From the NCBI GenBank assembly GCA_946894095.1, contig OX335641.1, positions 6,032,501 to 6,096,500 on the forward strand: 64,000 bases of DNA, read 5' to 3'. Under the pieces are notes generated by a model. It was not told the origin of the DNA. It made no database searches and saw only the letters and a program-made list of their open reading frames with translations. The stretch's first letter is position 1; each line of letters starts with the position of its first letter. Below, piece after piece: positions 45,790 to 57,427 of the stretch. The position numbers and the translations under genes are program-made. The DNA is from Incurvaria masculella (lineage: Eukaryota; Arthropoda; Insecta; Lepidoptera; Incurvariidae).

Positions 45790-46062
45790 GTGCTTGTCGT
45801 AAGAGCCGATAAACGGATCATGGACGAACGGTTCGTGGTTCGGATTCCACATAAAACGGAAGGTTCCTTTCCCTACTTACTGGGTAGGTGGTAGGATCCC
45901 GCCCGGTTGGTACCATCGCATTGAATAAACGATGGTGGAAGAGCCAATGAAAATAGTCCGTGCTGTCTATCCAGTGGAATGTTTCCGTAAAATATAATAA
46001 AGGTGGCACCTAGTTCACATGTGGTTTGTGGGCTGATATCATGACCGTAGGGCTGGTATTGA
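45790..46062 (+). repeat. 5S-related SINE, long fragment without 5S core
   Basis: It starts with the GTAAGAGCCGATAAACGGAT module ending in a B-box-like GGTTCGGATTCC (45837-45848). It continues with AAGGTTCCTTTCCCTACTTA, GGTTGGTACCATCGCATTGA and GGTGGCACCTAGTTCACATG. The last 60 or so bases of the family are absent. Confidence 0.75.
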
Positions 46063-46319
46063 CACTGCCCTGATACAAGAGAGAGACAAACATAGTTGCC
46101 GACGTATTTAAGGGTTTGTGTGGGTGGGAACTGACATGACGAACGCATTTTTAGAGCACATTCGCCCGCGGTGGCGATGTTTCGACTATTTGGTCACTTC
46201 GACCATACGGCGGAGACACAATGTCGAGGAATAGGCAAATAAACGCCATTTTGGGGCAATGTACTGAACTGAAATACGTTCGCAAGTCGGTTCCCACCAA
46301 CACACACCCTCGCCACTCT

Positions 46320-46425
46320 TTCTTTGTGCCTAAAACATCAGTGGGCGCAACAGGGTTGATGTTTGTGAACCGTTGATCTGTGATCTAATCGAATGTTCGC
46401 TTAGCGGAACCAGAAATGGCACACG
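46320..46425 (+). repeat. Short dispersed repeat, copy 1
   Basis: GTGCCTAAAACATCA, AACAGGGTTGATGTT, AACCGTTG, CGAATGTTCG and CCAGAAATGGCAC recur in the same order at 61620-61720. Class unknown, non-coding. Confidence 0.45.
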
Positions 46426-47227
46426 ATATATTTAGGTTTGATTTTTTATATTCTTGACAGTGTTTGCATCATATGGTATAGTAGTGTCGAGTAAGCAGCT
46501 CCCTAAAGTTTCCGACCGCAAGGTAAACCTGTTGTTACGTTTTGAAATACTAGCGTGGAATAATGCCCGCGGGCCATTTTGAATGTTGTTACTTATGCAA
46601 GTAAGAATTTATGCGAGACTGCAAGCACATATTTACAGTCGCCGACTTCCTAGGCTTGTGTCCATACAGAACGAAAGAGCTAAAAGACACACGAGTAATT
46701 GCGAATTGGATGATCTCAATGATCTGAATCTATTCATTCGTAAATCTTAAATACAAGATCACTTTATAGAATACTATCTGGTGGTTATACTTTGTATGCA
46801 AGGTACTGCAGACGAAATGCTATTGGAAGTGATCGTTTATGGTAATTAAGGAGCGTTGTCACGGTGTAAAAACAGCTGATTCCGGTGTACGAATAAAATA
46901 AAATTTGGATAATCTAACTGGTCTGGTTTCAAATAAAATCTAATAATAGTACTAAGCGGTTTATTCTATGAAACCTCCATAGATTCTTAGCATATACTTA
47001 TTAGAACTATTATAAATAAGCTCAGAGCTAATATATAAAAATAAATAATTTTAGGTCTATTGTTTCACCTAATGGGTCACCATACAGCCTTAAGACACAC
47101 TTTTTTCCTGGCAACACATCAAGTTTACCATCACAGTTGACAAAGGTACATTCGTATAGACTAAAAGAAAATAAAAATAATTTGCGAGAATTAGAACTAA
47201 AATAAACTTTGTTTTGTTGGTTTGGGT
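46426..47227. other. Unassigned AT-rich sequence
   Basis: No gene or recurring repeat seen. Confidence 0.4.
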
Positions 47228-47325
47228 TGCAGTATATTCATAAAGTAGTTATTTTTGTAGGACTCTTTCTTTGATTAATGTGTCCTTGCTTCAAGGTCGA
47301 TTATACATACATATCACATTCCTTG
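47228..47325 (+). repeat. tRNA-related SINE body, third copy
   Basis: TTGCAGTATATTCATAAAGT, AGTTATTTTTGTAGGACTC and GATTAATGTGTCCTTGCTTC match the bodies at 6098-6170 (inverted) and 6575-6660. The tRNA-like head is not visible here. Confidence 0.65.
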
Positions 47326-48535
47326 TTAACTTGCTGTTAAAATTTTAACTATTTTAGCATTACTTGATTACATTAAAGGACTAAGTCTGTAAAAAAGCGA
47401 AGAAGTGATGCTTCTATCACCTTTGCCTAAACCCGTGCGATGACCAGTGCGTTCTATGCAAATGAACTAGTTCATTGATATACTGAAATACTTCCTAAGC
47501 AGTTTTGCCCATCCTTACGTATTTACACTCGCGGTGTACGTACTGACCCCGTTTTCCGTTGGCTATTCTACTTACTGAGTGTAGACATGGCGATTATGAA
47601 TGTACCAATTCGAATGAAGGAATGGCGCTGCTAACCCGATTCACGGCCCTCGGAGCTATTATGCCCAAAACTACATTTCCGTGAGGATAGTGTACGAAAA
47701 TTTCTTGGATTCCTGAAATTACTGTCCTTTATAAATAATTAACTGTCCTAGTAAATAATTTAAAAGTTATTACTTATACATATTAGAAAAAATATGGTAT
47801 TTGTTCATTTACTTAAAATGTTCTCTAATCTCGCGTTATTGCCTGATTCTCAGTATAATCCTCTTTCTAAAAAATCACAAGGTCTACTATAAATGTTTTC
47901 AAAAAAACAGCGTTCTAATTATTGTATAATAATAACATACAATTTGTATGTTGCAAATTTCACCGGATTTAACATAATTTAAAAAAAACCTGACTCGGTT
48001 TGCATAGTATGGATTCATACATTTAATAGATCAGGGAAATGTATAATATTTCTATCAACGTTCTCGAGGAAAACAAGGTCTTAACGAAACTGGCATCGAA
48101 GTTCGTAAACTTGCTTATGCAGTTTGGAAACGAAGCACGGGATCTAGTCGTAAAGTATTTCTGGAAATTTGGACTGTCCCGAAGCATACCGGAGCAATAT
48201 CGCTCGTCCATCAAAACTTACAACTATTCGCTAACTCCCTAACAGAGAGACACATTTATTAAATATAGTATATTCTACTTATGCGGGTATCTATCTAATT
48301 TTAATGTTGCAAGATCAAACTATGTTATGTGCAATTCTGGAAGTGTCATCCATAATATTCTGCTACAAAGCATACCGCTATAATGCCTGTTATGCTTATG
48401 TGATTAGTATAGTTATATGTAATGGTTTTCACCGTTTTTTTAATTAAAATTATATTTATTATTGAATGGTGATTAAAACGTTTTTCAATAAAGATTGGAA
48501 TTATTCGGATTAGACCAGGTGGAGATCAAACAATA
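47326..48535. other. Unassigned AT-rich sequence
   Basis: No gene or recurring repeat seen. Frames of about 65 codons at 48023-48242 are open on both strands and not called. Confidence 0.4.
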
Positions 48536-48871
48536 AAAACCGGCCAAGTGCGAGTCGGACTCGCACATGAAGGGTTCCGTACCAACAACACCAAAAAATC
48601 ACCTTTAATTTTTATTATATTTTTATTTCACCTATTTGTTGTTATACCGGCAAAATAAATACACACTCTGTGAAAATTTCAGCTGCCTACCTATTACGGT
48701 TCATGAGATACAGCCCTGTGACAGACGGACGGACATACGGACGGACGGACGGACGGACGGACGGACAGACGGACGGACGGACGGACGGACGGACGGACGG
48801 ACGGACGGACGGACAGCGGAGGCTTAGTAATAGGGTTCCGTTTTTACCCTTTGGGTACAGAACCCTAAAAA
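48536..48871 (-). repeat. (GTCC)n-cored dispersed repeat, copy 7, expanded microsatellite
   Basis: Complete reverse-oriented copy: CCGGCCAAGTGCGAGTCGGA at the left with an intact hairpin (GTGCGAGTCGGACTCGCAC), and GGGTACAGAACCCTAAAAA at the right. The microsatellite (48724-48816) has grown to over 20 GGAC units with only three or so variant units. Confidence 0.9.
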
Positions 48872-51464
48872 GAGGAATCGATTCACAGAGCTGCCAACAT
48901 GAGCTGAATACTTATTTGAAAATTTTAAATATCTTCTGAGCTCTAATAATGACGTACTCGGACGACCGTCTCGGCTTCTGAAAAATCTGCATAAATATGC
49001 CTTGACAATTATCACTGAAAAGCTGGGGATTTGTGTGCACCAATAATATTTCTAGAACCATCCATGGTTTCCGTGTCGCACTGCCGATGACGTGTTAGCG
49101 AACGCTGAACTTGGATATGAAGGAATGACGATGAATATAAAACAATTTTCGAGTAACTCCTTTGTAGAGAGAGCTTAGTTAGGCTATTCCGTGAATAAAC
49201 GGTCTGCTGGCACACAGTTCGAATAAAGTTTGGGCTTTAGTATACTCGAAAATGTCAGCTCACAATAATAATGTAGGTAGTGCTCGCCTTAAAGGAGACG
49301 GTCCATTTTACTATAAAGGCCAGGCCCAGATTGTATTCTGTATTTTTTGCACGGGCATACATGCAACTTGAGCGGTTTGAAGAGTCATATTAGTACTAGC
49401 TTGTGACGAATATTTTTGTAGCCTTGGGGCATTTTATTAATAACTAATACCTACTGTAAGAATAAAATTCTTATCTATTGTGTCCTCTTACTTTACTGCC
49501 TACCCATCCGTGAAACCGACCTGGTGGTATAAAATAATTGTATCGTATTGCATTTTATAGCTTTATTGCACTGTTCCATTAATAACTTTCTATTTGTGTT
49601 AGGGTTTCCATAATATTTGATTATAATAAATAACTTAATCCGTGCATAAAAACACAACCACTTTGAAATCGTTGATCAACGGACCTCTACGCTCGTATAT
49701 ACAATGTATACGAAAGTTGTATACAATTATTGCTACTTGTGGGTATGAATTGTGGGGCATGCTAATTATAAATCCCATTGTTTCAATTTCAATAGCCGAT
49801 GAAATATGAAGGAATGTGACAGGAACGATTGTCGCCGAGTGAGCACGATAGGATAGCTCTTCTCGCTTTGTGTTCGGTTTTAGTCGACTACGCCATCTCA
49901 CTGTGATATAGGTCGAATGGCATCTGTAGATTTGTGTATTTTCGATAATGTTTTTAATTCTGTTCGGAGGCGAGTGTTTGTAAGTTAATTACTTATTTAA
50001 CGAATTACATTATTTTTGCTTTTTTCATTTGTTTTGTCAGCTATGCCGAGATTATATTAATCCACAGTAGGCACAATAACTGTGCTCTGTGATTCTGTCA
50101 TAATACCATCGACTTCGGTCTTTCAATGAGTATAAAAATTAATCATTCAATGTCTACTTGTGTAATAATTATAGTAGAAGCCCGCGTCTCCACCTACGTC
50201 AAGGTCCGACAAAACCGAATCTTCTCTCCTTTTAGGGTACGGTAAACCTATTATTTATGGGAACAATCAATACGTAGGTACAAACCGCATCAATATCGAG
50301 CAAAGTTAGAATTGGACAGACAGACAAAAAGACGAAGACCTTGCATTATATAAGAATTAGAACATATAAATGCTAGTGCATCTAGAAAAAGCACGAAGTT
50401 TTCCAAGGCATCGGCTAACCTAACCTGACCTACTTCTGCTGTGACTTTCTTAAAAAATGTAGTGCCGAATACTGAGCCAGAGCCGCTGCTGGTGAAACCC
50501 ATTCAATTACCACCCCGATCGGATTTCTGCGGCGATCGACGGCGTCTCTGCAAGTCCGAGTGATTGACGCGGCTGCCGGTGGCGGCGGCGGTGGCGGCGG
50601 TGGCGGCGCGGCGGGACTGACGCGTTTGCCAATATGGCTGACGGCACAATAGGGGGCGCCACTTCACTTCCGACTTCCACTCGGGTGGAGCCCACTTAAT
50701 TCGACTGACACCTTCAACGTCTCGCTGCAGCTTCCTCTATTAATGAAAACCGGTTGCAGAAAAGTTTCCTAAATGTTTATTTATTATTACCAGCGACTGT
50801 TAACCAAACATCATTCATGAAGTAGTGAAGAAATCACATTTAATTTTGATGGTTGAAAACAGATTTTCAGGTAATGGGCGCGAATTGTCCCACAAAAAAA
50901 TTTGCAATGATTTGCATGGTGATAACTCTCGCTAGCGGCGGCGTCTTCTGTCTCCCTTTGATACTTTAAAAATTAACCGTACCAAAAATTACGCTAATCG
51001 GTAAAATAGATAATCGGAATAAGCGGTTGAAATCAGAGATCAAATTAATGCAGAAGTGAAATTAGGAATAATCTGTGAGAATCAAGAATTCAGTAATAAG
51101 ATAGATTTTGGTAACACGCAGCTAACACAATAGCACCATAGCTATCAGATACATGTGTGGAAGGCTTAACTGGTATCAGTTCAATAATGATCGATGGCCC
51201 GTTTGTGACTATCTTGTGCAATGGCTGGACATGCATGAATGGGGCGCTTAGCTAGTGGAACCCTATTCAGTAGCGAGTAGGACTCGATCGGTCGGTGTAC
51301 AGTGTATAGAGCGAGTGAACTGAACTAATCTTACCGCATACACCGGTGCTTGGATATGGGATTTGTGCGGGGGCAGTCACACCGCGGGCGGTCAAGTGAG
51401 ATTGAATGGAAACGTCATTTGGCGTGGTCTGATCGCGTGTAACCAATGAAATGAACAGTAGGCC
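48872..51464. other. Unassigned sequence with GGC-repeat island
   Basis: Mostly AT-rich. A GC-rich island at about 50505-50700 contains an irregular GGC/GGT trinucleotide run (50572-50620). It could encode an Arg/His-rich or Gly-rich segment, but no exon signals support this. Confidence 0.4.
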
Positions 51465-51993
51465 TATTGCGAGTTACGCATCACTTATTACTAGTTCGCT
51501 TTGACCATCGATTTCGCTAGCGTACACCATTGAATAGAGCATTTGATGATGTACTTAATCGCAAGTCAATGTTTTTTTTTATTTGTCTAGATAAATATTT
51601 TCAACACGTTTATATTATTTCATATTTCTACACAAATCCATGTCAGTCAGTCAGTCAGTCAGCGTGTTTGCGTCCACTGCTGGACATACGCCTCTCCAAT
51701 TTTTCTCCAGTCCTCCCGGCCCTTAGCGGTACGGAACCACTGCTTTCCGCCGACGCACTTGATGTCGTCGTCCCACCTGCACAAATCCATGCACGGGAGG
51801 TTTAGCGTATACCTCAAATGCTCTTTAATTTTCCATTTCAGTTTCTTTATTTCCTCCATTAGATGTATATTACACACTCGGATTTCTCATTTTAATGCTT
51901 AGCTATATTATTTATATTATATTATGATTAGTTCTAATAGCGCAATCGATGATCGAAGCGGTGTAGTGATAGGCGATGCATAACTCGCAATAA
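51465..51993. mobile_element. Foldback element with nested insertion
   Basis: The left arm (51466-51520, TATTGCGAGTTACGCATCAC ...) and right arm (51936-51992, reverse complement TATTGCGAGTTATGCATCGC ...) are inverted repeats of about 55 bp. The interior holds a small RTE insertion and a half-arm related to the 26288-26590 foldback, so it is a nest of elements. Confidence 0.6.
51643..51779 (-). mobile_element. RTE-type LINE, last 137 bp
   Basis: It is flanked by a 12-bp direct repeat CACAAATCCATG (51631-51642 and 51780-51791). On the minus strand it encodes the last 36 or so residues of the same RTE protein as 21469-21726 (CVGGKQWFRTAKGREDW, EAYVQQWTQTR) and ends in (CTGA)n. It is a heavily 5'-truncated, dead insertion. 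Confidence 0.88.
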
Positions 51994-53832
51994 GTCTGAG
52001 ATCGTCACATTCATCCATGAAGTTCATTCGGAGATGGTTAGACCCTAAGTATGTCATTATTATTTTACAATATACAGAAAACATATTGTTAGCTGGGTTC
52101 GCGTGACAGGTTTTTTTGACGGTTTAATTTTTAAGCATCTGGGCTTACTTCTGTATCTCGCCAAAAGACTGTACAATCTCACCATATCACGTTTTTAGAT
52201 TTAGTATTGGTTAATTTTGATTATATGCCTGCAATCAATTATTTATTATCTCACGGGACTTCGGTTATGCCTAGATTGCTGCTCGAATTTAAGTTGATTA
52301 TTGTGTGCACACAATATCGTGAATTAATTGCACGTTTTTATTTAATAAAGATAATACGAGTAAAATCAATACAATACGAATGGGACAAAGTCTTCGTCGT
52401 CGTTGTAACATTCGGAAGGGTTAAATTATTTGAATCTTGAATGCTATTATTTTAATAATGTGCTCGATTGTTTAAAATTGTCTTTCTATTGTTTCAGGTA
52501 AACGCCAGGAAAATACGGAGCAGAAGAGAAATATCAGTACCGTGTCGGAGACAGGCGCATCTGTTGACGTCCTGTTACATTGTGCTCGTTGGAGCAAAAT
52601 GAGAGGCAGTAAATTAATTTTGCCTAAAATTGTAATTAAATTGGACAACTTTTCAAAGTATCACGAGGGAACGGAATATCACGGTACAAGGAACATAACT
52701 GGGACAAGAGAACTTTCTTCTGGGTATTATACTAACAGATGCCCACGGCGCTGCCCAAGTCAAGATCCGATTGAAAACAATTCGTATTTTTCCAACTTCT
52801 CTTATATATGTAACCCGACAGCTAACTGTTTTGGTAATTTAGCGTTATAGTATGCCTATTTAGTAGCGTATTAGTAGTTACAGATGAAAATAATCAAGCT
52901 AAATGTAGTTACGAACCACATCAAAATCGAGTTAGTAGTTCTCAAGTTGGACAGGACACACAAAAATACTGAAATACGCATATTTTATAAAGACAATTAG
53001 TGGACGTGAAAGAAGTTATTTTAACAACGTTTTATAAAAGTTACAAAAAGTACAACAAAAATTGTAAATCCATAAACGTGAATAAATTTGGGATCACAAC
53101 ATTTACTATGTTATAGAAAAAAGGCAGATTACCTTACACTACCTTAGATTACCGTACAACTAATAAACCCATACATTAAACACGAGAAATGGAGGGTGGG
53201 TTGTATCAGCGAACGCAATCAGAGGTAATAAATAGAAACTATAATATTAACGCAGGGTAGAAAAGTTAAGGAAAACATCTCCCCAGTGGGAAAAGTGCTG
53301 GCAACTAATAAAACAAATCACAGAACAGGATGAGGAAATTGGCGGGCCGGCGTCCTCGAGTGTGGGGACTCCGTTCAAGCAAAATTGGCAGAAACTGCCT
53401 CAAATTGAGTAAAGAAATGAGGTAATCCGAAGAGTCGGCGTAAGTGGAAAAAACGTTGATTTGCTATATATTGAACAAGCTACTGGCGCGTTTAGTTGTT
53501 ACTTATATTGAGCATAAATCTTGGCCTTCTATCTGTCGGATAATTTAATTTAATATTTACTTAACAGGTTATGCAGATAAAAAAAAGAAACAAATATATA
53601 GAATTCGGGTATACTTCTCATAATATACTAAGTAGAAGTACATTTTTAAGGTATTGCAACTACGTGTGCAACCACTTTTTAACATTTGGAAATTTTACTG
53701 CATAATTAAAAGTGGGCTTACTTTTTTTTAATGTCTAATCTAAAATATTTGATTTTGAATATGTAATAGTGATTAAATGAGATTAGAGCTCATCGAACTT
53801 GATTTGCATTGCATTGAAAACACTAACATTAG
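51994..53832. other. Unassigned AT-rich sequence with a splice-acceptor-like site
   Basis: At 52480-52500, TTTCTATTGTTTCAG|GTAAAC resembles a 3' splice site. One frame remains open from there to a stop at 52850 (about 117 codons, no recognised domain). No second repeat copy seen. Confidence 0.3.
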
Positions 53833-53948
53833 TATTCAGGGTGTGGGGACTAACTTTTATACAAGATTATCGCCGGACTAAATATCACTTTTGCATGGTT
53901 AGTCCGGTGATAGTCTGCGCACTAAATTTTGACAGTTAACTCTGAATA
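53833..53948. repeat. Small hairpin element, 116 bp
   Basis: TATTCAGGGTGTGGGGAC ... ATTATCGCCGGACTAA pairs with TTAGTCCGGTGATAGT ... TCTGAATA over arms of about 50 bp with interior mismatches, around an AT-rich loop. It is a MITE-like stem-loop with no coding capacity. Confidence 0.6.
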
Positions 53949-53984
53949 CACCTGTAACAATTGTTCATTGCCGATCGGCTATCT

Positions 53985-54045
53985 GATGTTCTACCCAGGC
54001 GGGTTCTACGGGAATGAAACCTACAGTTTTATGTGTTAGGAACTA
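53985..54045 (-). repeat. 5S-related SINE, fragment
   Basis: CTACCCAGGCGGGTTCTACG and AACCTACAGTTTTATG are the reverse complement of the middle of the family. A stretch at 54060-54110 (CTCAGAAAGGAAAGAAAGAG) resembles that at 7500-7520, which also follows a 5S-SINE fragment. Confidence 0.5.
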
Positions 54046-54245
54046 TGAACTGAAAATAAATATTGAATCTCAGAAAGGAAAGAAAGAGGTACCCGTGGCC
54101 GGCAGGCTTGGTTTTCGCAGCCTAAGTTCGAAAACCCATTGACGTCGTTGGGCACCCCATATGTGAAGGCCTGGCGTACGCCAAATTCCACGCTTCGGGA
54201 ATAACTTATTCGTGGGCACAGCACAACTCTTGCCCTCTGCCGCTG

Positions 54246-54683
54246 TCTCTGTTTTAAAGAAAAAGACAGTATTCGTGATGAGGAGGATGCAACACGTTCA
54301 CAAAGCATAGTGTTTGATTTGGTTAGATTTACAAAAATAATCATTGCAAATCCACTTATAGCTAGCTAAAAGTAAATCACGAACGCTGAAGTCAAAAATC
54401 TAACAAAGACTAAAGTTTCATTGCTGATTAAGAGTTTTATGATTTTTTTGTATTATCGTTGAGCAATCCACGTCAAAAATTGTTGCATAAAACGCGCAAA
54501 AAATCGTACTTCCTTTTCCTCTTTACTTAGAAACCAAACACGATTTTGCAATGCCAATGGTCATCGAGTATTTAGTTCGATCAAATAAAGCTGTTTGAGG
54601 ATAATTTTGGATTCCCGACTAAAAATATGCTCATGATCTTCTTTCCACATTTGTATAGAGAGTTGGGCGTGAAGACCCACCTA
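54246..54683 (+). repeat. Dispersed repeat R440, copy 2
   Basis: Collinear with 1838-2283 over its length: AAGAAAAAGACAG, GCATAGTGTTTGATTTGG, CTTATAGCTA, TTATCGTTGAG, ACTTAGAAACC, TTTTGCAATGCCAA, CATGATCTTCTTTCC. It carries indels relative to copy 1 and no conserved reading frame. Confidence 0.65.
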
Positions 54684-55692
54684 AATAAAAAAAAAACACA
54701 TGGATTCTGGATTTCGAATCCGTGGTATTTTGACACAAGAGACTACAGGAAAACATTACGACATAGGCACTAGCGTAAGGCTACAGGCGCGTTGCCGCTT
54801 TGTTAAGGGCCGTTATTGTAACCTTCAAAGCGAGATCAACTACGCACAAATGGATCGTGCCCGAGTCGAAAGTCAATCGTCTTTGGTGAGGCAACAACTT
54901 GTTGAGGCGAAAATGCACCATATAACAAAGCGTGCCTATAGAACGTTCGCGATAAACTGAGAACAAAAGTTAATTCACCCGCTTACTGAAGTTCGTAACT
55001 TAGGGACTCTGATGGAGCCCAGCAGGATCCTGAAGCCTAACCAAGAGATTTGCAGATTGGAGGGGAGGTTGTTTTAGTTAGGGAGCTGGCGAGCATTTAG
55101 TTAAATTATATGCTCATGTTGCTTGTCGCTTACGAAGCTCGGATAAAAGTCGGGTGTTGCTGCGTTTTAGAGGTATAAGCTCTATAGTTAATAGCCAATG
55201 GCAATAAATAATGTGCTCACGACTGCATTTCGATTGCCATTGCGAAGGCAGACGTCCAGAACGATGTGTTATCAACATGTCGTAAAACATCCCCTAAAAC
55301 GTTTCGAGTTGCGTTCCATTAATTCATTGCATGGTCTGTGGACGTTTATGATATGGATATATTGATATGGTATGGTATAGTACGATATGTATTTATTATA
55401 GATATATATGGATGAATCGATATGCATATAATTACATCGATATTTTGTTCGCGAGCCCCCTAAATATCCATAAATCTACTTATTTAAGTGACCCTAGTGG
55501 CAAAGCTTGTGGTCTCAAGTAACGGAGGACATGTACGTTATTTTTCCTACCTCAGTTTAGAATGTAAATTTTCAATGCGATTGCGGACCACTTCTTGGTT
55601 CGGCTCGTATAATATGTACAACGAAAGTAAACTGCCTACTGCGTGGTAAGGTAGAATTTAAATCATCTGGGCTGTTGTCACATCATTGTATG
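54684..55692. other. Unassigned sequence
   Basis: It holds an ATG-initiated 86-codon frame (54700-54960) with no recognised domain and an irregular GATATG-rich stretch (55345-55445). No gene is supported. Confidence 0.35.
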
Positions 55693-55820
55693 AAAGGTGA
55701 GCGCAGAAGCGGCAATGAAAATTGTCCGTGTCTCCATCCAATGAATGCAATGTAGGCGTTTTCAAATAAAAATAAAGATCTGGCACTGCACTTCATTCGT
55801 ATGAGAATGTTGGGCAAATA
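55693..55820 (+). repeat. 5S-related SINE, fragment
   Basis: GCGCAGAAGCGGCAATGAAA, TTGTCCGTGTCTCCATCC, TGTAGGCGTTTTCAAATAAA and CTGGCACTGCACTTCATTC follow the family in plus orientation with divergence. Confidence 0.6.
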
Positions 55821-55961
55821 TCCAAAAATATACGTTTGGTCTCACTGTGTGCATGAATTATGATCACAAGGGGGCTTGGATGATTATTTGACGATACCCG
55901 CACTACAAAGAAGTAACTACAAAGATGTGTCCATCTTGATTCATTAAAGGCAGTATAGTAG

Positions 55962-56224
55962 TGTAACTGCACAGAAATAACGGTGTCAAATAAACGAGTA
56001 GGACAGTAGTATATGTTTATTAATAATTGTGATCTGCACAATGCGTGGACCAAACAGTCGGAACGGTGCTTGAAAACGTAATGGCCGCCGCGTTCTTCAC
56101 TCCCGCGCCGGCGCATTACCCGTCCCTCGTGTGTCGCTCGTTGATTGGCGGCTCCCCACTCCGCTCTCTCCTGATTGGTCCGCAGGCAAGCGCACAACTT
56201 CCGCCGGAACTCGTGGCGCCAACA
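55962..56224 (-). repeat. 3' LTR of the retrotransposon
   Basis: 263 bp, starting TGTTGGCGCC and ending CAGTTACA when read on the minus strand (TG...CA ends). By eye it is identical to the 5' LTR. Minus-strand frames inside the LTR are not genes. Confidence 0.95.
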
Positions 56225-56245
56225 TCCGGCCCTCCTGCCTCGTGT
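56225..56245 (-). other. Polypurine tract
   Basis: Directly before the 3' LTR, the minus strand reads GAGGCAGGAGGGCCGGA, a purine-rich primer for plus-strand DNA synthesis. Confidence 0.6.
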
Positions 56246-56695
56246 CTGTCCTCAGGCACAAAAGTTCCTGCAAATTTAAAACACATGTAAAGTATTTACA
56301 AGACAGTGTGTTGAAGGCCGACTTCCCGATGCTATGCAGCCAATTACTGATCCAGATAGTGCCTCGGAGTTCTAATTCGTAAATGATCTCGATTACCCAA
56401 CCTCGAAAAAGCACGCTCAGACTCAAAGTCAACATGCATCACAAAGTTTTACCAGTTTATCGAATCATTGTTTTTCACGAATCGTATCTCCGGTCCCATT
56501 GCCACAGACTCGAGGTCGAACCTCATCTGATCCGGCTTTCGAATCTCATAATTGACTACAAAACAAGGAACCACCTCCAATATTTTTAAAGTTTTGTCAA
56601 ACACGTCATATTTTCATCAGCTGATATAACAATTATAATGTGAATTGCCTTTTCTTTAAGCCTGAATATGATATAAGTTTATTATTAAATAGGGC
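56246..56695 (-). other. Retrotransposon 3' untranslated region
   Basis: About 450 bp between the end of pol and the purine tract. No envelope-like frame or other domain is seen. Confidence 0.6.
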
Positions 56696-57427
56696 TTAAT
56701 ACATACCCTTCTCGCCAACACCACCATCCTCATTCCATTCCGATATTTTTATCCAAGGTTTCATATTTTCAACGCAGGAAATGCCTAAATATTTTTTTGT
56801 TGTCCTTTCACTCCCTCTCAAATCAGCCACCCGGTATCTATCTTTGCCTAGAACTTCTGTGACTTTAAATGGTCCTTTAAAAATAGGCAATAACTTTTTG
56901 CTGTGCCCACTATTGTTTTGGCTAGGTATCTTTATTAGGACCAAATCACCCAGTTCATAGCTCCTAGCAGAGCATCGTTTCGCATCAAACATCTGTTTCT
57001 GGTTCGTCGAATCTACTTTTATCCTTGCATCTATGTTGCGTCTCAGACGCGTCACGTCAACGTATTGTTCATCATCGGCTGAAAATCTGTCACTCTCCAT
57101 TCTTAGTCGGTAACCAAAAAATGCTTCGCTCGGAACCGCGTTTATAGTCTTCTGAACTGTACTATTAATACCTTGTTGTAGGATCGTCAGCACTTCGTCC
57201 CACTTGTCATCATCGGTATCTGCGCCTAGTGAACGCAGTGCTTCCAATATTGTCTTGTTATAACGTTCTACTTGTCCGTTTGATCTGGGCATGCCCGTGG
57301 CAATCGTATGGGCACGAATATTTTTATCCTTACAGTAGGACATGAAGGTTTTCGAAGTAAAGGCGGGTCCAGCATCAGTGATCAGTCTTTTTGGGTTACC
57401 AAAATGTTTGAACAAATTGTCTAACAT
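56696..57427 (-). pseudogene. Pol, integrase C-terminal part (after deletion)
   Basis: This 243-codon frame continues pol in a different frame. It carries the second catalytic Asp (D18 in LITDAGPAFTS) and the Glu (E54 in NGQVERYN), exactly 35 residues apart, as in the D,D-35-E core of retroviral-type integrases. A GPF-type C-terminal module follows (about residues 180-205, FKGPFKVTEVLGKDRYRV). The family normally has several tens more residues, including the first catalytic Asp, between the zinc-binding region and this part. Here the two reading frames meet abruptly at 57421-57427, so a deletion that also shifts frame is inferred. The starting ATG is a chance codon. Without the first Asp this integrase should be inactive. 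Confidence 0.9.

Noticed and set aside
48636..48939. Frames with Thr-Asp-Gly-Arg repeats
   Set aside because: Translation of the (GGAC)n microsatellite inside a dispersed repeat.
55793..56435. Open frames of 80-134 codons in and around the 3' LTR, repeated at 60632-60961
   Set aside because: They lie within or across the LTR and are duplicated only because the LTRs are identical. Not genes.
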